From assembly GCA_021442155.1 (NCBI GenBank), contig CM038225.1, forward strand, positions 85,076,925-85,140,924: 64,000 bases of DNA. The letters run 5' to 3'. Shown here one piece after another: positions 22,530-33,399 of this stretch. Both the position numbers and the translations under genes were made by a program. Origin of the DNA: Cymbidium sinense. Lineage: Eukaryota > Streptophyta > Magnoliopsida > Asparagales > Orchidaceae. Position 1 is the stretch's first letter. Every line of letters starts with the position of its first letter. The notes under the pieces are model-generated. The model did not search any database. It was not told where the DNA came from and saw nothing but the letters and a program-made list of their open reading frames with translations.

Positions 22530-22900
22530 CCCATCTTTTTAAAACTTGATGCACTAATGAAGGGAGGATGGAATCATCTTGTTCTGGTGTATCCAAGGCC
22601 TACCGAGCAAAGTAGTGAATGAAGTATTCGAATCAATTATATAGAACTTATCTTTAGTCTTCCAGTCACCTATTTCTACAGGTAACACTATGGAGCCTAA
22701 AGCCCTCTCGCCCTATTCATTGAATTCTCTCAACATCATCTGGTCTCCTCAGAGTGTAGAGATGTCAATCTTCAAATAGGCAAGGGACTTTAGACTCATA
22801 ATGTTCATCGATGCACCTAGATCAGACAAAACCCTAGAAATTCTGAATCTGCCCATATCCACTGTGATGTAGAGGGGATGGTTGTGCTCCATGTCCCCAA
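22530..22900 (-). pseudogene. pro: Aspartic protease of copy B
   Basis: Minus-strand translation gives RVLSDLGASMNIMSLKSLAY near 22,780-22,840 with the D-x-GAS active site intact, GERALGSIVLPVEIGDWKTK near 22,655-22,712 and TTLLGRPWIH near 22,585-22,615. The stop TAG at 22,713-22,715 coincides with the TAA in copy A. No piece longer than 60 codons remains open across the domain. It is recognised by its motifs and colinearity with copy A. Confidence 0.75.
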
Positions 22901-23263
22901 AAAGAAGGTATTCATCAGTAAAGGTGACTCCTTAGGCTTCTCTTGAATAATTTGCCTCCTCTCCAACAGCAGTTAGTTGAGCTACGCATATCTTTGGATC
23001 AAGAAGAGCCTTGATTAATGATTCTCTCATATTTTAGATAAGACAAGGACATCATAAATGCTTAGCATAGCTGGCAACTTTCTTAGATGAGCGAGGATAT
23101 TATAATAAACTTTGGGTTGATCCTCTATAAGCATATCCATAGGTGGAGCATCCTGTGGAGGGGCTTCTTGCTCGTTGGTACCAATGACTTATTTTCCCTT
23201 ATCTTGAGGTGCTACCCTAGGAGGTAGAACCTTTCCACTATGATGGTTAACTTCGGTGATCTC

Positions 23264-24605
23264 TTATGGAAATTTAGTGAAAGATTCTACTTGCTTGTCA
23301 GGCTCACCTACAACTTCTCCTATAGTACCCTCAGAATTAGATGATTCCAAGTCTATCTCAAGAGGTGAACCTGTAGTATTTAGAAAAGGAAAGTCCATTT
23401 TTGAATTAGATAGTGGATGCTCAGAGTTGTTATAATTATTTAGAATTGAAGAGTTTTCTAAAAGAGTAGAGTAAGACAACCCATTAGAAGTGACAGATGT
23501 AATTCAAAATAGCTATATTTCTTGATTTCTTGGATTTAGAAGGAGGTACATAGTAAAAATCTAGTAAAGTAAGTGTGGTGAGCGATTTGATGCCCTCATC
23601 CATCGATACAAGATGTCTACTAGAAGAAGAGATAGCTAAAGTAGAAGTGTCGACTGAAGTATTAGCTACAATAGTGGAATGGAGGTTGGGCTCGGTCGAT
23701 GGTTGTGCTACTTGGCTATCCCAAGCAAGTATGGGCTGCTGTTGCTGCTATTAAGCTCCCACTTTTCCCGTTATCTTTAGTAACTTGTGAACCTTCCTTG
23801 ATGTTGGAGGTTTGAGCTGCCTCAGGCACTTGCAAGGAAAGTTTCTTGATTTTTGAAATAATCTTTTTAGAGGTTCGAGGTAAGGAAATATCCCAACCTT
23901 CTTTTATTTTGAGAGGATCACATGTATCCCCAAGGATTACCCTAACAAAATTGGATGGTTATTTCAATAGATATTCCTTTGGGATAACTATAGTGCCTGT
24001 CTTGTAGCTATGCTCAGGCCAGTCCTTAAATGTGAAGCAATCCTCCAAAATATGGCCTAGCTTGCGGTAGTAGGGGCAAAAGTTAGGATCATTACTCCTG
24101 CCCTCTTCCTCCAGCTTCCTAAGCTAGGGTAGCTAAAAATCAGGTTTCTTTAGGAGGTTCTTAAAGATTTTCCTAACTACCTTTCTCTTAAATGAATAAG
24201 ATTTGTTTAATTTATCCAAAAGAGTAGGTGGATGGTAGCTACATAAGGGCGGGTATGTGTACCGCTACTGAGAGTATGGCTGAGGAGGAGGTGGCGAAGG
24301 CTGTGGAGGCTGTTGTGGCTGTCGATAGGATGGCCTAGGTGGTGGTAAATGAGGTGGAAGCGATGGCTATGGAGTACGAGGTCTCTCAAACTGATCTTTG
24401 GTCGGTTGCTTCCCCTTGTCCAATGCTGCTACTACCCCTAGCTTCTTTTCATAGGCCTTCTGTGACTTTGGCTTTGATGGTTGATCTTGAAAAGACAACT
24501 ATTTGGCTTCTCCTTGTAGACTAGCTGCCTTATTTATTAGCTTCTCAAATATCTTGATGGTGAAACCTTTGAGCATGAAGGAGACTGGGCCATGAATATT
24601 CTTTG
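23264..24605 (-). pseudogene. gag: gag C-terminal half of copy B
   Basis: From the truncation point leftwards: NIHGPVSFMLKGFTIKIF near 24,545-24,600 (A: NIHGLVAFMFKAFT), a spacer rich in Pro/His (24,207-24,389), then DPNFCPYYRKLGHILEDCFT near 24,035-24,095 with a zinc-knuckle-like motif, and FKDW, where A has a stop. The piece 23,264-23,479 carries LENSSILNNYNNSEHPLSNS and LEIDLESSNSEG, matching 1,790-1,930 of A. The N-terminal capsid half is missing because the element is cut at about 24,605. Confidence 0.7.
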
Positions 24606-25100
24606 GTAGAATTTTGATGCCTAGGATCAAAGCTACATCATGTAGTATAATTGTCACTCACCGAATGGGAAGTACAATGTGTTGGTCTGTGGTGACCAAC
24701 ACTCTGTTATTGCTGTCAAGAGGTAGTGATCCAATCTAATGTATTGTATGTGACTAATACAATCCGTTGCGACTGAGGTCCATAAAGCATGGACATGTAC
24801 AAGGCCAATTATTAGTCATGTGTAATTGTGAGATCGCCTCATGAATAGTAATACCCTATCAAAAAATATAAAATATTCATTATTATAAGTAGATTCAAGT
24901 GTTTAAGAAAAACTACTTTAAGAAAATAAATTACGTACCTCATCTGAATTAGCAGCTCTATGTGATCCACACAATGTAACAATGCTTGGGTGAACCTCAA
25001 GTAGTGCTAGACCAAAATTAACCTCGTCGGTGTCTTGTGGTTCCTGATGATGGGGGTGTCTACTTCTATCGTCTGCCATCATATCTATGATTTAGAAAAA
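24606..25100 (-). pseudogene. Plant mobile domain (PMD) remnant linked to MULE 1
   Basis: Minus-strand translation gives ADDRSRHPHHQEPQDTDEVN near 25,020-25,080, VHPSIVTLCGSHRAANSDE near 24,940-24,995 and, after an AT-rich intron-like gap, PCTCPCFMDLS near 24,780-24,810, HWIGSLPLDSNN, and VTIILHDVALILGIKI near 24,612-24,660. The last block is the PMD signature (TITLQDVxxLLGLxxDG). The same N-terminal block exists in the MULE 3 PMD (HWVEHKELQ). The C-terminal two thirds of the domain are gone. PMDs are known from MAIN/MAIL1-type host proteins and from plant transposons; the transposon setting makes the latter likely here. Confidence 0.65.
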
Positions 25101-26231
25101 AAAATCACATTAGTACATTTTCTTTGCTAAGGAGAAGTATATGTTTTACAAATTTGCTTATTATTCTTTAGATTTATAGGGTAAGTTAATTGGTTATGTC
25201 ATGGATTATGGCACAAACTGCAAATCCAGTGAACCTATGTAACTTGTCGTCCATTGTATTTGAGTATCTTCTAACCCATGAACAATTGATCCTACGTCAA
25301 ATTTTGGCATCAAAATTAATCACTAAGATGCGATTGAAACATTAGGTAGATATCTATACATCTGAGTCCAAGGGAAGCTATGACTTGCTGATAGGGAAAA
25401 ATGGTACGCTTGCGGTTTACTACAAGAACCCGCACAAGTTCCATCTTGATTAAGGTCCACCCAGAACGATCCACAGGTAAAGTCATATACTTCGTACTCG
25501 TGATAATTAATTCATGTAGGAATGAGAAATTTTCTTGCCTCACTTTCGTACCTTTAAATTGTAAGCCTAACTTTTGTTGCAATAGGTGACTTATTAGCCA
25601 TATCTTGGTCTTGTGTAGTTGTGTATCGTTTAAGAAATAAAGACATGATGTTGTAATAAATAGATCAAACCAATGTCTGAATAGGGAGTCCTTTGGCACG
25701 ACGAAGCACTCAATTAAAGCATTCAGATGCATTGGTAGTCATTATTCCATATCTAAACATGTCATTATGTGATAACATCCACCTCTGCATCTCAGTAACC
25801 AACAAATCATAAGCTTCTTATTTAACATTTCGATGCCATTCTTATGTTAATTGTACATATGAATATCATAGATATTTCTGCAATACATCTTCGTATATCA
25901 TATTGACATTACTAATCCCCATCTATCTTACTATTTTCTTAAAGTTTTCCCAAAGGTGACTTAAACAGAACTTATGTGCTACCCATGAAAAAATATTCCT
26001 AATTTCACAGACAATCCTTGAGTGATGATCTGATACTATATAGAGGTCTGGTCGTGAAGCAACTACTAGCAACTCATATAGAGCTTTTAGAAACTAGCAC
26101 CAAGACTTATTACACTTAGATTCCACTACTACAAATGTTATTGGTAAAAGTCCATTGTTTGCATCGACTCCAATCGAGTTAAGTAATGTTTCTCGATAAT
26201 TTTCTAAAAGAAATGTACTATCAAAACTAAG

Positions 26232-26805
26232 TGATGTAGAACATCATGTGGATTCAGAAATTAGAGCTCGAGGTCTATTTACAAGATCTCAAGCTAAAGC
26301 TTAAAAAAATTCAAGAAAGAAGTAGTCTTAGCCCATTAGCATGCTGAGGCCCATTTTATGATTTCATATTTTTCTATTTATGTAATTTTTTAATTTTCTT
26401 CTAGAAACTCTAGATTTGAAATTTTGAATTAAAATATTCAAAGCATGATATATGAGGTGGTTGAATCTACAAAAAATAATAGTATATGAAATGGGTGGAT
26501 GCCATAAAATAATAAGACAACTTAATGCTTCACATTAATGTGGTCACCCACATTTCTCTCCATGTTTTAAATTATTTTCTTTTGAAAGATATTTGTAATG
26601 GCTATAAATAGCCTCCCTTGCTACAATGAAAGAGATCTTTTGGCAATTACAAATTATTTGAGTTATCCTTGTGGTTTGAGAGCTTGGTGGCCAAACATTA
26701 GCAATCCTTGGTAGGAGTACTAGTTATCCAACATTTCATTTTTTCTCACCTCCAATATCCAAGTTCTCTCAATCTAATCAAAAGAAAGAACACCCACCTC
26801 CATCA
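26232..26805 (+). mobile_element. Solo LTR (574 bp) inserted in MULE 1
   Basis: The inserted block starts TGATGTAGAAC and ends CACCTCCATCA, so the ends are TGATG/CATCA, the normal TG...CA LTR form. It is flanked by CTAAG on both sides (26,227-26,231 and 26,806-26,810), a 5-bp target duplication typical of LTR retrotransposons. Joining the flanks restores the uninterrupted transposase reading PALS-FDSTFLL seen in MULE 2 (PILSLDDTFLL). A TATA box and a CTACAATGAAAG segment suggest plus-strand transcription. No internal region is present, so it is a solo LTR. Family not assigned. Confidence 0.85.
26603..26610 (+). promoter_or_regulatory. TATA box of the solo LTR
   Basis: TATAAATA inside GGCTATAAATAGCC, followed about 25-30 bases later by a CTACAATGAAAGAG stretch where transcription would begin. 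Such GGCTATAAATAGCC boxes are common in small plant LTRs. Placement in the middle of the LTR fits a U3/R border. Confidence 0.6.
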
Positions 26806-28081
26806 CTAAGTGCTGGCTTATAGTAGATCCAACCCTCAAGGGATGGTCTAAAAGCCCAAAAAAGTCATTCAAATAATTTATGGTATCAAATTGTATTTTA
26901 TACACAGATTCTCACAAGTAATATATATATAACATTCATCAACTTATATAACGAATGATATAACTCCTCTCAACTATAAAAAATAGATCGAATAGCCTTT
27001 CTCCTAACATCACAAGCTTTCATGTAGGAAATATGCATGTTAATTTTGACTTCCATTTGTCCTAGTATCTCTCTAAGCTTCAAGTCAATCTGACGACGTA
27101 TGATAGGAAGGATAAAATAATAAATAAATTCGGATGTGTATTGTCGGTGTCCACTCACCAAAATATTATGTGTATGGATGCTCATGTTACACACACATAA
27201 TAAAATATCATATTTTATTTGAGTTAGTGATACGATATTCTATGTTATTCACTATTCATCAACCATTGATTGCACACTATAAATCAACTATTATTTGGAA
27301 GAACATATTCTTTGCTAAATCATTAGGAATTAACCCTTCAGATAATATGTTTAAATTGGTTGATGGTCCATCAACATTAACATCCTTATCCCATTCCTAA
27401 GTTGCACGACAAATACGGATGTATTCGCTAGTGGATATCATTGCACCTAGGTTATCTGTATTGGCTATTGAACTCCTTCGAAGAAAGTCATGCTCCATTA
27501 TTTTGTTTGTTTCTATGCCTATAGGTGCATCATTGTCACTAGAACTATCAGTTGTGCCACTATACATTGTCTCATACCCATTCCTACATAGCACAACATT
27601 TTTCGTCATCCCGTGCATGATCAACTTCTATGAAGCTGTTACGGTGGATGGGTTCAATGCATGAATATCACACAGGACTATAAAAATGTTGATTTAGTTC
27701 CGTTGAAAACTTTGTAATAATTAAAATGATTAGTTGAAATTTTAAGAGGTCATTATAGCGTTCTTATAAGCTTGAAAGTTCATGAGGTCTAGTCCAGAAA
27801 ATTTAATGAAATCGGGAGTGGCATGTCATGATGAAGGTCCAACTGAGAACTCGAGCACTGTGTGGATGTAACTTCATTCAACCTCAATAGCAATCTCAAT
27901 TTTGACATAGATAACTAAGATTTGCTTTGAAGCATCTAGCAAAACATATTATGTAAATTTATTGTCCTCAATAAACATTGCAATGAAACTACTTGCTGAC
28001 TCATTGTGATATTATTATATGAAATCAAATTTAGACGAATTAAGGATTGGTCTTATTACTCTAACAAAAATACTTGAAACT

Positions 28082-28310
28082 ATTATTAATAATAAAAATG
28101 TAAAAATCACTAATGATAATAATAATAATAAAAATAATAGTCATAATAGTAATAATAATAATAATAATAACTAATAATAATAATAATATTTGTGATAAAT
28201 AATAATAATAAGAATAAAATAATATTAATCATAATAGTAATAATAATAGCATAGAAAACTTAATGATAAATAAAAAACACAACTAAAAATAATAATAAGT
28301 TAAAAACAAC
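28082..28310. repeat. AAT-rich microsatellite
   Basis: About 230 bases are made mostly of AAT/TAA triplets (for example AATAATAATAATAATAATAA near 28,152-28,170), interrupted by TAGTCATAA and GTGATAAA words. It lies just beyond the 5' end of the MULE 1 coding part. No coding capacity. Confidence 0.85.
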
Positions 28311-30020
28311 TATAATTTCGTAAAAAAAAAAAAAGTGACTGTATTCTACTCTTTCAAAACATAATAAAATTTATTAGCATTTCCTACATGACAACCTATG
28401 CACGTGCAAATTAAATTAATCCATTGAAAATCACATGCAACATAATGAAAGTTTATTTTTTTGGAGAAAAAATCTACAACACTCTATATAAGAAAATACA
28501 AAATTAAATATTTCTCTAACCTGATGATGTCAAAGATTTTAGAAGATCTTGATGAATCAGTGCCAAATAGTAGTATTAAGCTTTGAGATAGGAAAAATAA
28601 AGAAGCGAGGAAAATGAGCTCTAGGAGTAGAGGAGAATGGGGGTAAATTCTATGATTAAATTGGCAACCACTAAGCAGCCCGTTGGGCTAGGTAAAAGGC
28701 TATTAGCGTCATTTTTTAAAAAAATTAAAAAAAGATATTGTCGACGGTCTTTCCGTCGACATTATACCATAATGACATCTAGCGATGTCAATTCTGGTCG
28801 ACGGATCAGATTAGTTTAACTTGATCGATCCGATAAAATTGATCGAGCCGCGTTTATTAAGCGGGTCAAAACTTCAATCGAGCCAGAACTGTTCGATTGA
28901 CGACAATGATTTATTTATATATATTTTTAAGTCAAAATTGAGTTAAAATTGAGTCAAATTCGGATTCGTGTAAAAATCGGATCAATTTTGGATTCACGGG
29001 TCAATTTCAAATCAAATTCGAGTTGAAGAAATCGAGTCGATTTGGTTAGAGGTCAACGGCCGAGAAAAATTAAGCGGTCTTCTTCAACTCCCGAAAATTT
29101 TTTAGGTCAACCCGAATCCGGATTTTTTGAGTCGGGTTCATATCGAGTTATCGTATCGGGTTAATTTTTGATACCCCTAGTGATCATATCAACAGACAAT
29201 CATCCATAATTATAGATTTTTCTAATTTATTTTTATTGTGTAGATTTTGTTAAAGACTAAATTTTGAAAAGCGGCACCTTTCATAGGAATTTCAGTGGAA
29301 ACGGTACTAAAAAGCAAAAAAAAAAAAAACAAAAAAAAAAAAAAGGATAAAACGTTATATTCCTCAATATAAAGCCGATTTTAACGCATTCTCTAATTTT
29401 TATTTTAATAAATTTCGTAAATGGCTTAAGAGAAATAGGCAAGATAATGATAATTTAATTATAACTTTTTAAAATTATATTTAAAATAATTTGAAATTTT
29501 ATATAATATTATTCTAATATTATTTTGCTAAAATAACTTTATGTAATATAAGTGAATAGGAAAATTTTAAATATAAAATTATTCATAGATTATATTGATT
29601 AAATTAAATTATTCCATATATTGAAATGTATAACTTTTGAAATTAATTTATTTAAGTTATTGTATGAATGATGTAGTGTTTAAAATAAATATTTTTTTAT
29701 ATAAAAAATTTTGCAATATTATTTTAGATATATATATGTTCTCTTAAAAATATTTTTATGATGTAAATTTATATTATAATATTTTGAATGTTAAATTTAT
29801 ATTTTGAACACTAAATTTTTTATTTTGAAATCTTAGAAAAATAATGCGTTCAGCATAAAAAAAATAAGAATAAGATATGTATAAATCAAAAGAAATATAA
29901 CACAACCACTAACAACATAATAATATAAAATAATGATACAGTTCAACAACTCGGATCATAATAGGGAAGATAACATAATACAAACAAAAATCTAATGATA
30001 ATAATATTAAATTAAAAAAA
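28311..30020. other. Intergenic sequence between MULE 1 and MULE 2
   Basis: No gene is seen. 28,640-29,180 is less AT-rich and contains CpG words (GATCGATCCG, GAGCCGCG, GGGTCAA) and degenerate variations of CGAGTCGATTTGG / CGGGTCAATTT, so it may be a decayed repeat family. A 24-base A-run interrupted by one C lies at 29,319-29,343. 29,350-30,020 is very AT-rich without structure I recognise. The 60-codon frame at 28,637-28,819 is not similar to anything I know. Confidence 0.5.
28739..28761. repeat. Perfect GTCGAC hairpin
   Basis: TGTCGACGG, loop TCTTT, CCGTCGACA: a 9-bp perfect stem with a 5-base loop in otherwise AT-rich surroundings. It could be a remnant of a terminal repeat or a small-RNA-like fold; nothing nearby settles this. 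Confidence 0.6.
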
Positions 30021-30169
30021 CTCCATGACTATGCATTGATTGTGCTAGTGTCTGCTACCTCCATCGTCCAAGTGAGCTACAACATATGCTGAATGACATT
30101 AGCAACATACATAAAGAATTACACTAGAGGGAATTTCAAAAAGTAAACTTTTTTGAATTATTAACTTAC

Positions 30170-32530
30170 ATTATATTTTTGGGGTTAAGAGGATAAGTTG
30201 ATTTGTTGTGACCTGTTGATTTGCACTTGCTACAAATTCTACTGCTTTGTTGCCTTGGTTCATCCATTATGTTTGTGTATCTTTTAGTCCTAAGTAGGCT
30301 CAATCTCCTACTAAAACTTGGTGGAAGCAATTCAACTATGCACTATTTTGATCATATTCATGCCATTGACTTTTGTCTGTAATAACATGGAACTCACTCT
30401 CATATATCTATGTGTAGTTTTTTATGATGTAATATGGAGAAGTAAAAGAGTCATGACTAACTCGTAACATGTTTAAGACAACAATCATGTGTGAACAAGT
30501 TATGTGAAATATTTGTGGCCTCATACAAGAACAAAAGACAATCCCTTGTCAAATTAGCATCACTTTGCGATTGATAGGACACATCATACACTTCAAATTC
30601 TTGTATGTTTATACATTTTAGTGAAGGTAACCATCTAGCTTCGTGTTTATACCTTTATAGACAACTATGAACCCTTGTTGTGAACAAGGACTCACTTGTT
30701 GTTTCTAATTCAATAAGCAACTATATTATAGTAGATAGAACAAACTAGTGCTTGAATTAGAAGGCCTTTTACATGCTTTAAAACTTCATTGAAGCATTCT
30801 GTAGCATTTGTGGCCATGGTTCCATATCTGCTCTCACCATCATCCATCAATGACAATTTCACGAGATCCCTTTGCATTAACTAATCATATGCCTCTTATT
30901 TAACATTTTTGATGTCATTCATACACTATTCAAAAATTCTCAAATCATCTATATTACCAGCCCAATACATCTTTTGATGCATTTAGACCACATCAGAGAT
31001 TCTCATTTGTCAAATTTATTTTTTTAAATTTTCTCTGAGATGTCTAAGACAATATCTGTGAGCTGTCAAAGGTAACAATTCTCTACAATCACTCACAAGT
31101 CCATGATGATCATAAATGATGCACAAGTTCTCCGTAGCAGTTACTTCAGGAATAACTTCACACAATGTTTTCATAAACCACCACCAAGACTCATTGCACT
31201 CAGATTCAACTGCTACAAATGCTAATAGAAACAAACCATTATTAGCTTCCATAGCAATAGCTGTAAGTAGAGTTCTCCTATACTTTCCCAAAAGAAATGT
31301 GTCATCTAAGCTCAAAATTGGTCGAATAGACCTCCAACCATTGATCGAAGGTTGAAATGCCCAAAACATTCATTGAAATCAATTTGAACGCATTACACTT
31401 TGTATTCTATAACAAAGCACTCATGGCTAAACATAAAGCATCCATAAACCTAAATAAGAATTTATAAGACTCTCCCCAACTTTCAAAAATGGCCTTAATA
31501 GCCTTTCTTCTTGTATCCCAAGCCTTTACATAAGATACTTTGACATTAAACCTAGCTTCAACATGTCCTATTATGTCTTTCGGTTTAAGGTCTAATTGTT
31601 GGCGTATGCTATGGACTTTGATGTGCATTGTCGATGACCACTATTCAAAATCAGATGTGCACAGGTGTGTTGGGAGGAAATAGTTGAAATTTTCCAAGCT
31701 ACACCTAGATGCTTCCTACTAGATGCATACAAACGTCAGTTACATGGCCTACTTGGATGATTACTTTGAACACATGCAATAGACAACTTTTTTTTATTAG
31801 AGTGTATAATCTTATACTCTACATTATTAACAATTGACAGTCCACCTATCGCACATTGTAGCTCACTCTTATTTGTGAAAAATATATCCTCTACCAACTC
31901 ATCTAGAATAAAACCTTCTTGGGTTGATGTTAAGTGCTCTAGTGGACCATCAAAATATTTAGTCGCATCCCATTCTTGCGTAGTGTGACAATATTAAGTG
32001 TAATTATTGTTAGAAATACTACAATCAAGTTGATTATTGCTTATGAATGCATGTACCTATATCAAATCATGGCCTTGAAATGATGCAATTTAAGGCTCTA
32101 CATCAACAATAGTTTCAGGCTCAATATTGTGGTCACTACTATCTTCACTTGAGCCACTATCTAGTGTTTCATACCCTTCACCCATAGGTGATAATTGAAG
32201 AACATAAAGCTAGTGATAATAATCCATAGAAGTACTTTCTCTTATTAGGGTCTACATTACTGAAGCTCTAAAGTATTACAAGATTAAGAAAGACAAAAGC
32301 GTCAAGCACTTACAAAGACACTTGAAAGAAAATGAACTTACTGATCATATTGAGTAGATGATGATGGTTGAAATGAGCCGATATTTGAAGCATCAATTTG
32401 CAAAGGAATAATCTCAACATCAACTAAAAGAGTTTTGGTAGTAGCTATCTCCAAGATATATAAGCACATTGAATCATCATCGATATTAGTTGCAACGAAG
32501 CATTCCTTCATCAGAAATCGACACATTAGC
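30170..32530 (-). pseudogene. MULE 2 transposase (MuDRA-like)
   Basis: Head piece 32,338-32,526: CRFLMKECFVATNIDDDSMC, LEIATTKTLLVDVEIIPLQ, matching the heads of MULE 1 and 3. DNA-binding part 31,407-31,628: LKPKDIIGHVEARFNVKVSY, KAWDTRRKAIKAIFESWGES. Core 31,016-31,369: FWAFQPSINGWRSIRPILS, LDDTFLLGKYRRTLLTAIAM (first Asp), LAFVAVESECNESWWWF, LCIIYDHHGLVSDC (second Asp) and HRYCLRHLREN (C-x2-H). Tail near 30,190-30,560: a SWIM-like IFHITCSHMIVV and a CSKCKSTGHNKSTYP zinc knuckle near 30,195-30,245. It is the best preserved core of the three MULEs, but stops separate the pieces. No PMD follows: after the knuckle there is only non-coding sequence to about 29,990. Confidence 0.85.
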
Positions 32531-33300
32531 TTTATAGTGTAGTGTTAGATATCATACCTTAACACACCAACAATTGTGTTTTTCAATTTAAACAAACTAT
32601 TTTGCGGTGATAATGCAATCAAACGACATTTATCTTCCACATACTTTGACACTAATTCATTTGATAGTGTAAGATGCTCATAATATCTAAGCATCAATTA
32701 AGCGAATGATTGATTCATTTTTTCTTAGGCAACTCTGTCGAATATATCGAATTTTTTTTTTAAATGTTAAGTAGGTCAAACTTATGTTAAAATAATTTTT
32801 TAAGAGATAAAAAATATACATAAAATATAATAAAAAATAAAAATGAGAACAAACCTAAATAAAATTCTATAACATATAACTACTAAATTACAATCAAAAT
32901 TTTTAAGAAGTATAACTCACCGATTTTGAAAGTGAAGCTCCGTTGATTTCGTTGAGAAATGCCGGTTCTCACATAAATTGAAAACTTTGTCTGACAATTA
33001 AATAACTTTTTACCTTAATATTTGCCAAAAAATTATGAAATAACTTGCTTTGAGAGGATAGAAGAGGAGAAGAAGAAATTTTTGGAAAGAAGAAAATAAG
33101 TTTGGAGATGATTTGAAGGGGTTTTTACGAGATTTAACAGACATAACGGCTAGCATAACGGCTAGCTGTAAAAAATAAAAATTTGCAACGTGAAGCAGGG
33201 AAAAATGGCTAGTAAACGTTATAAAAAACGGCTAGTTAAATCGCCTGTGTAGACGAGTATGCCGTTTTCTCTAAGGGGCTATTTATTTTATTTATTTTTA
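32531..33300 (-). other. 5' flank of MULE 2
   Basis: AT-rich upstream region of the minus-strand transposase. It includes two directly adjacent CATAACGGCTAG units (33,142-33,165) and two more AYGGCTAGT words (33,205 and 33,229). A terminal inverted repeat could lie near 33,240-33,290 (GCCGTTTTCTCTAAGGGGC), but a convincing partner at the other end was not found. Confidence 0.4.
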
Positions 33301-33399
33301 GAGTAAAGTAATATAAACACAGTTAAATTAGAACTTTAGTGTTTGGTAAGAGTATTTTACAAAAGTAAAGTAAAATATTAGAGGGTTTCAAATACATCG

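Larger units (their letters stand above)
15780..24605 (-). mobile_element. Ty3/gypsy Tat-type retrotransposon, copy B (inverted, 5' truncated)
   Basis: On the minus strand the order is gag, protease, purine tract, RT, RNase H, archaeal-type RNase H, integrase and repeat-rich 3' region, the same as copy A and with clear protein similarity throughout. A and B point towards each other. B lacks the N-terminal half of gag, the 5' leader and 5' LTR: similarity to A stops at about 24,605, where sequence of a MULE-linked PMD begins. Frameshifts and stops are frequent but partly at different sites from A, and B keeps the integrase zinc-binding domain that A lacks. Confidence 0.8.
25200..28010 (-). pseudogene. 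MULE 1 transposase (MuDRA-like), interrupted
   Basis: N-terminal pieces: EDNKFT..LLDASKQILV near 27,900-27,980 and 27,397-27,624 (GYETMYSGTTDSSSDND), a poorly conserved acidic head. The DNA-binding region at 26,970-27,194 reads LKLREILGQMEVKINMHISY, KACDVRRKAIRSIF. Then FWAFRPSLEGWIYYKPALS at 26,811-26,870 and, after the inserted LTR, FDSTFLLENYRETL near 26,180-26,222, with the first catalytic Asp, and LYIVSDHHSRIVCE near 26,010-26,060 with the second. HKFCLSHLWENFKK gives the C-x2-H element. RYGIMTTN and ECF lie near 25,715-25,755, and QAYHF is a degenerate SWIM site near 25,380-25,410. Many stops; dead. Confidence 0.8.
24606..28060 (-). mobile_element. Mutator-like element MULE 1 with C-terminal plant mobile domain (truncated)
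   Basis: On the minus strand a MULE transposase (about 28,010 to 25,200) is followed by a PMD-like coding stretch (25,100 to 24,606). The PMD is cut after its LILGIKI block, where gag of copy B starts. A 574-bp solo LTR interrupts the transposase. Terminal inverted repeats were not identified. The 5' side may reach the region around 28,500-28,650. The same gene order recurs in MULE 3 (47,760-42,406). Confidence 0.7.

Noticed and set aside
25401..25589. Plus-strand frame opposite MULE 1
   Set aside because: Shadow of the minus-strand transposase, which has recognisable motifs.
26880..26893. TGGTATCAAATTG, resembling a primer-binding site for initiator Met tRNA beside the solo LTR
   Set aside because: It lies outside the LTR target duplication (26,806-26,810) and belongs to MULE 1 sequence, as the alignment with MULE 2 shows. 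The match to the tRNA end is short.
28637..28819. 60-codon basic open frame
   Set aside because: No similarity to a known family; it spans the GTCGAC hairpin and is probably chance.
29270..33290. Possible terminal inverted repeats of MULE 2 (GGAAACGGTACT at 29,297-29,315 versus GAAAACGGCATACT on the minus strand near 33,260)
   Set aside because: The similarity is short and gapped, and no 9-bp target duplication was seen.
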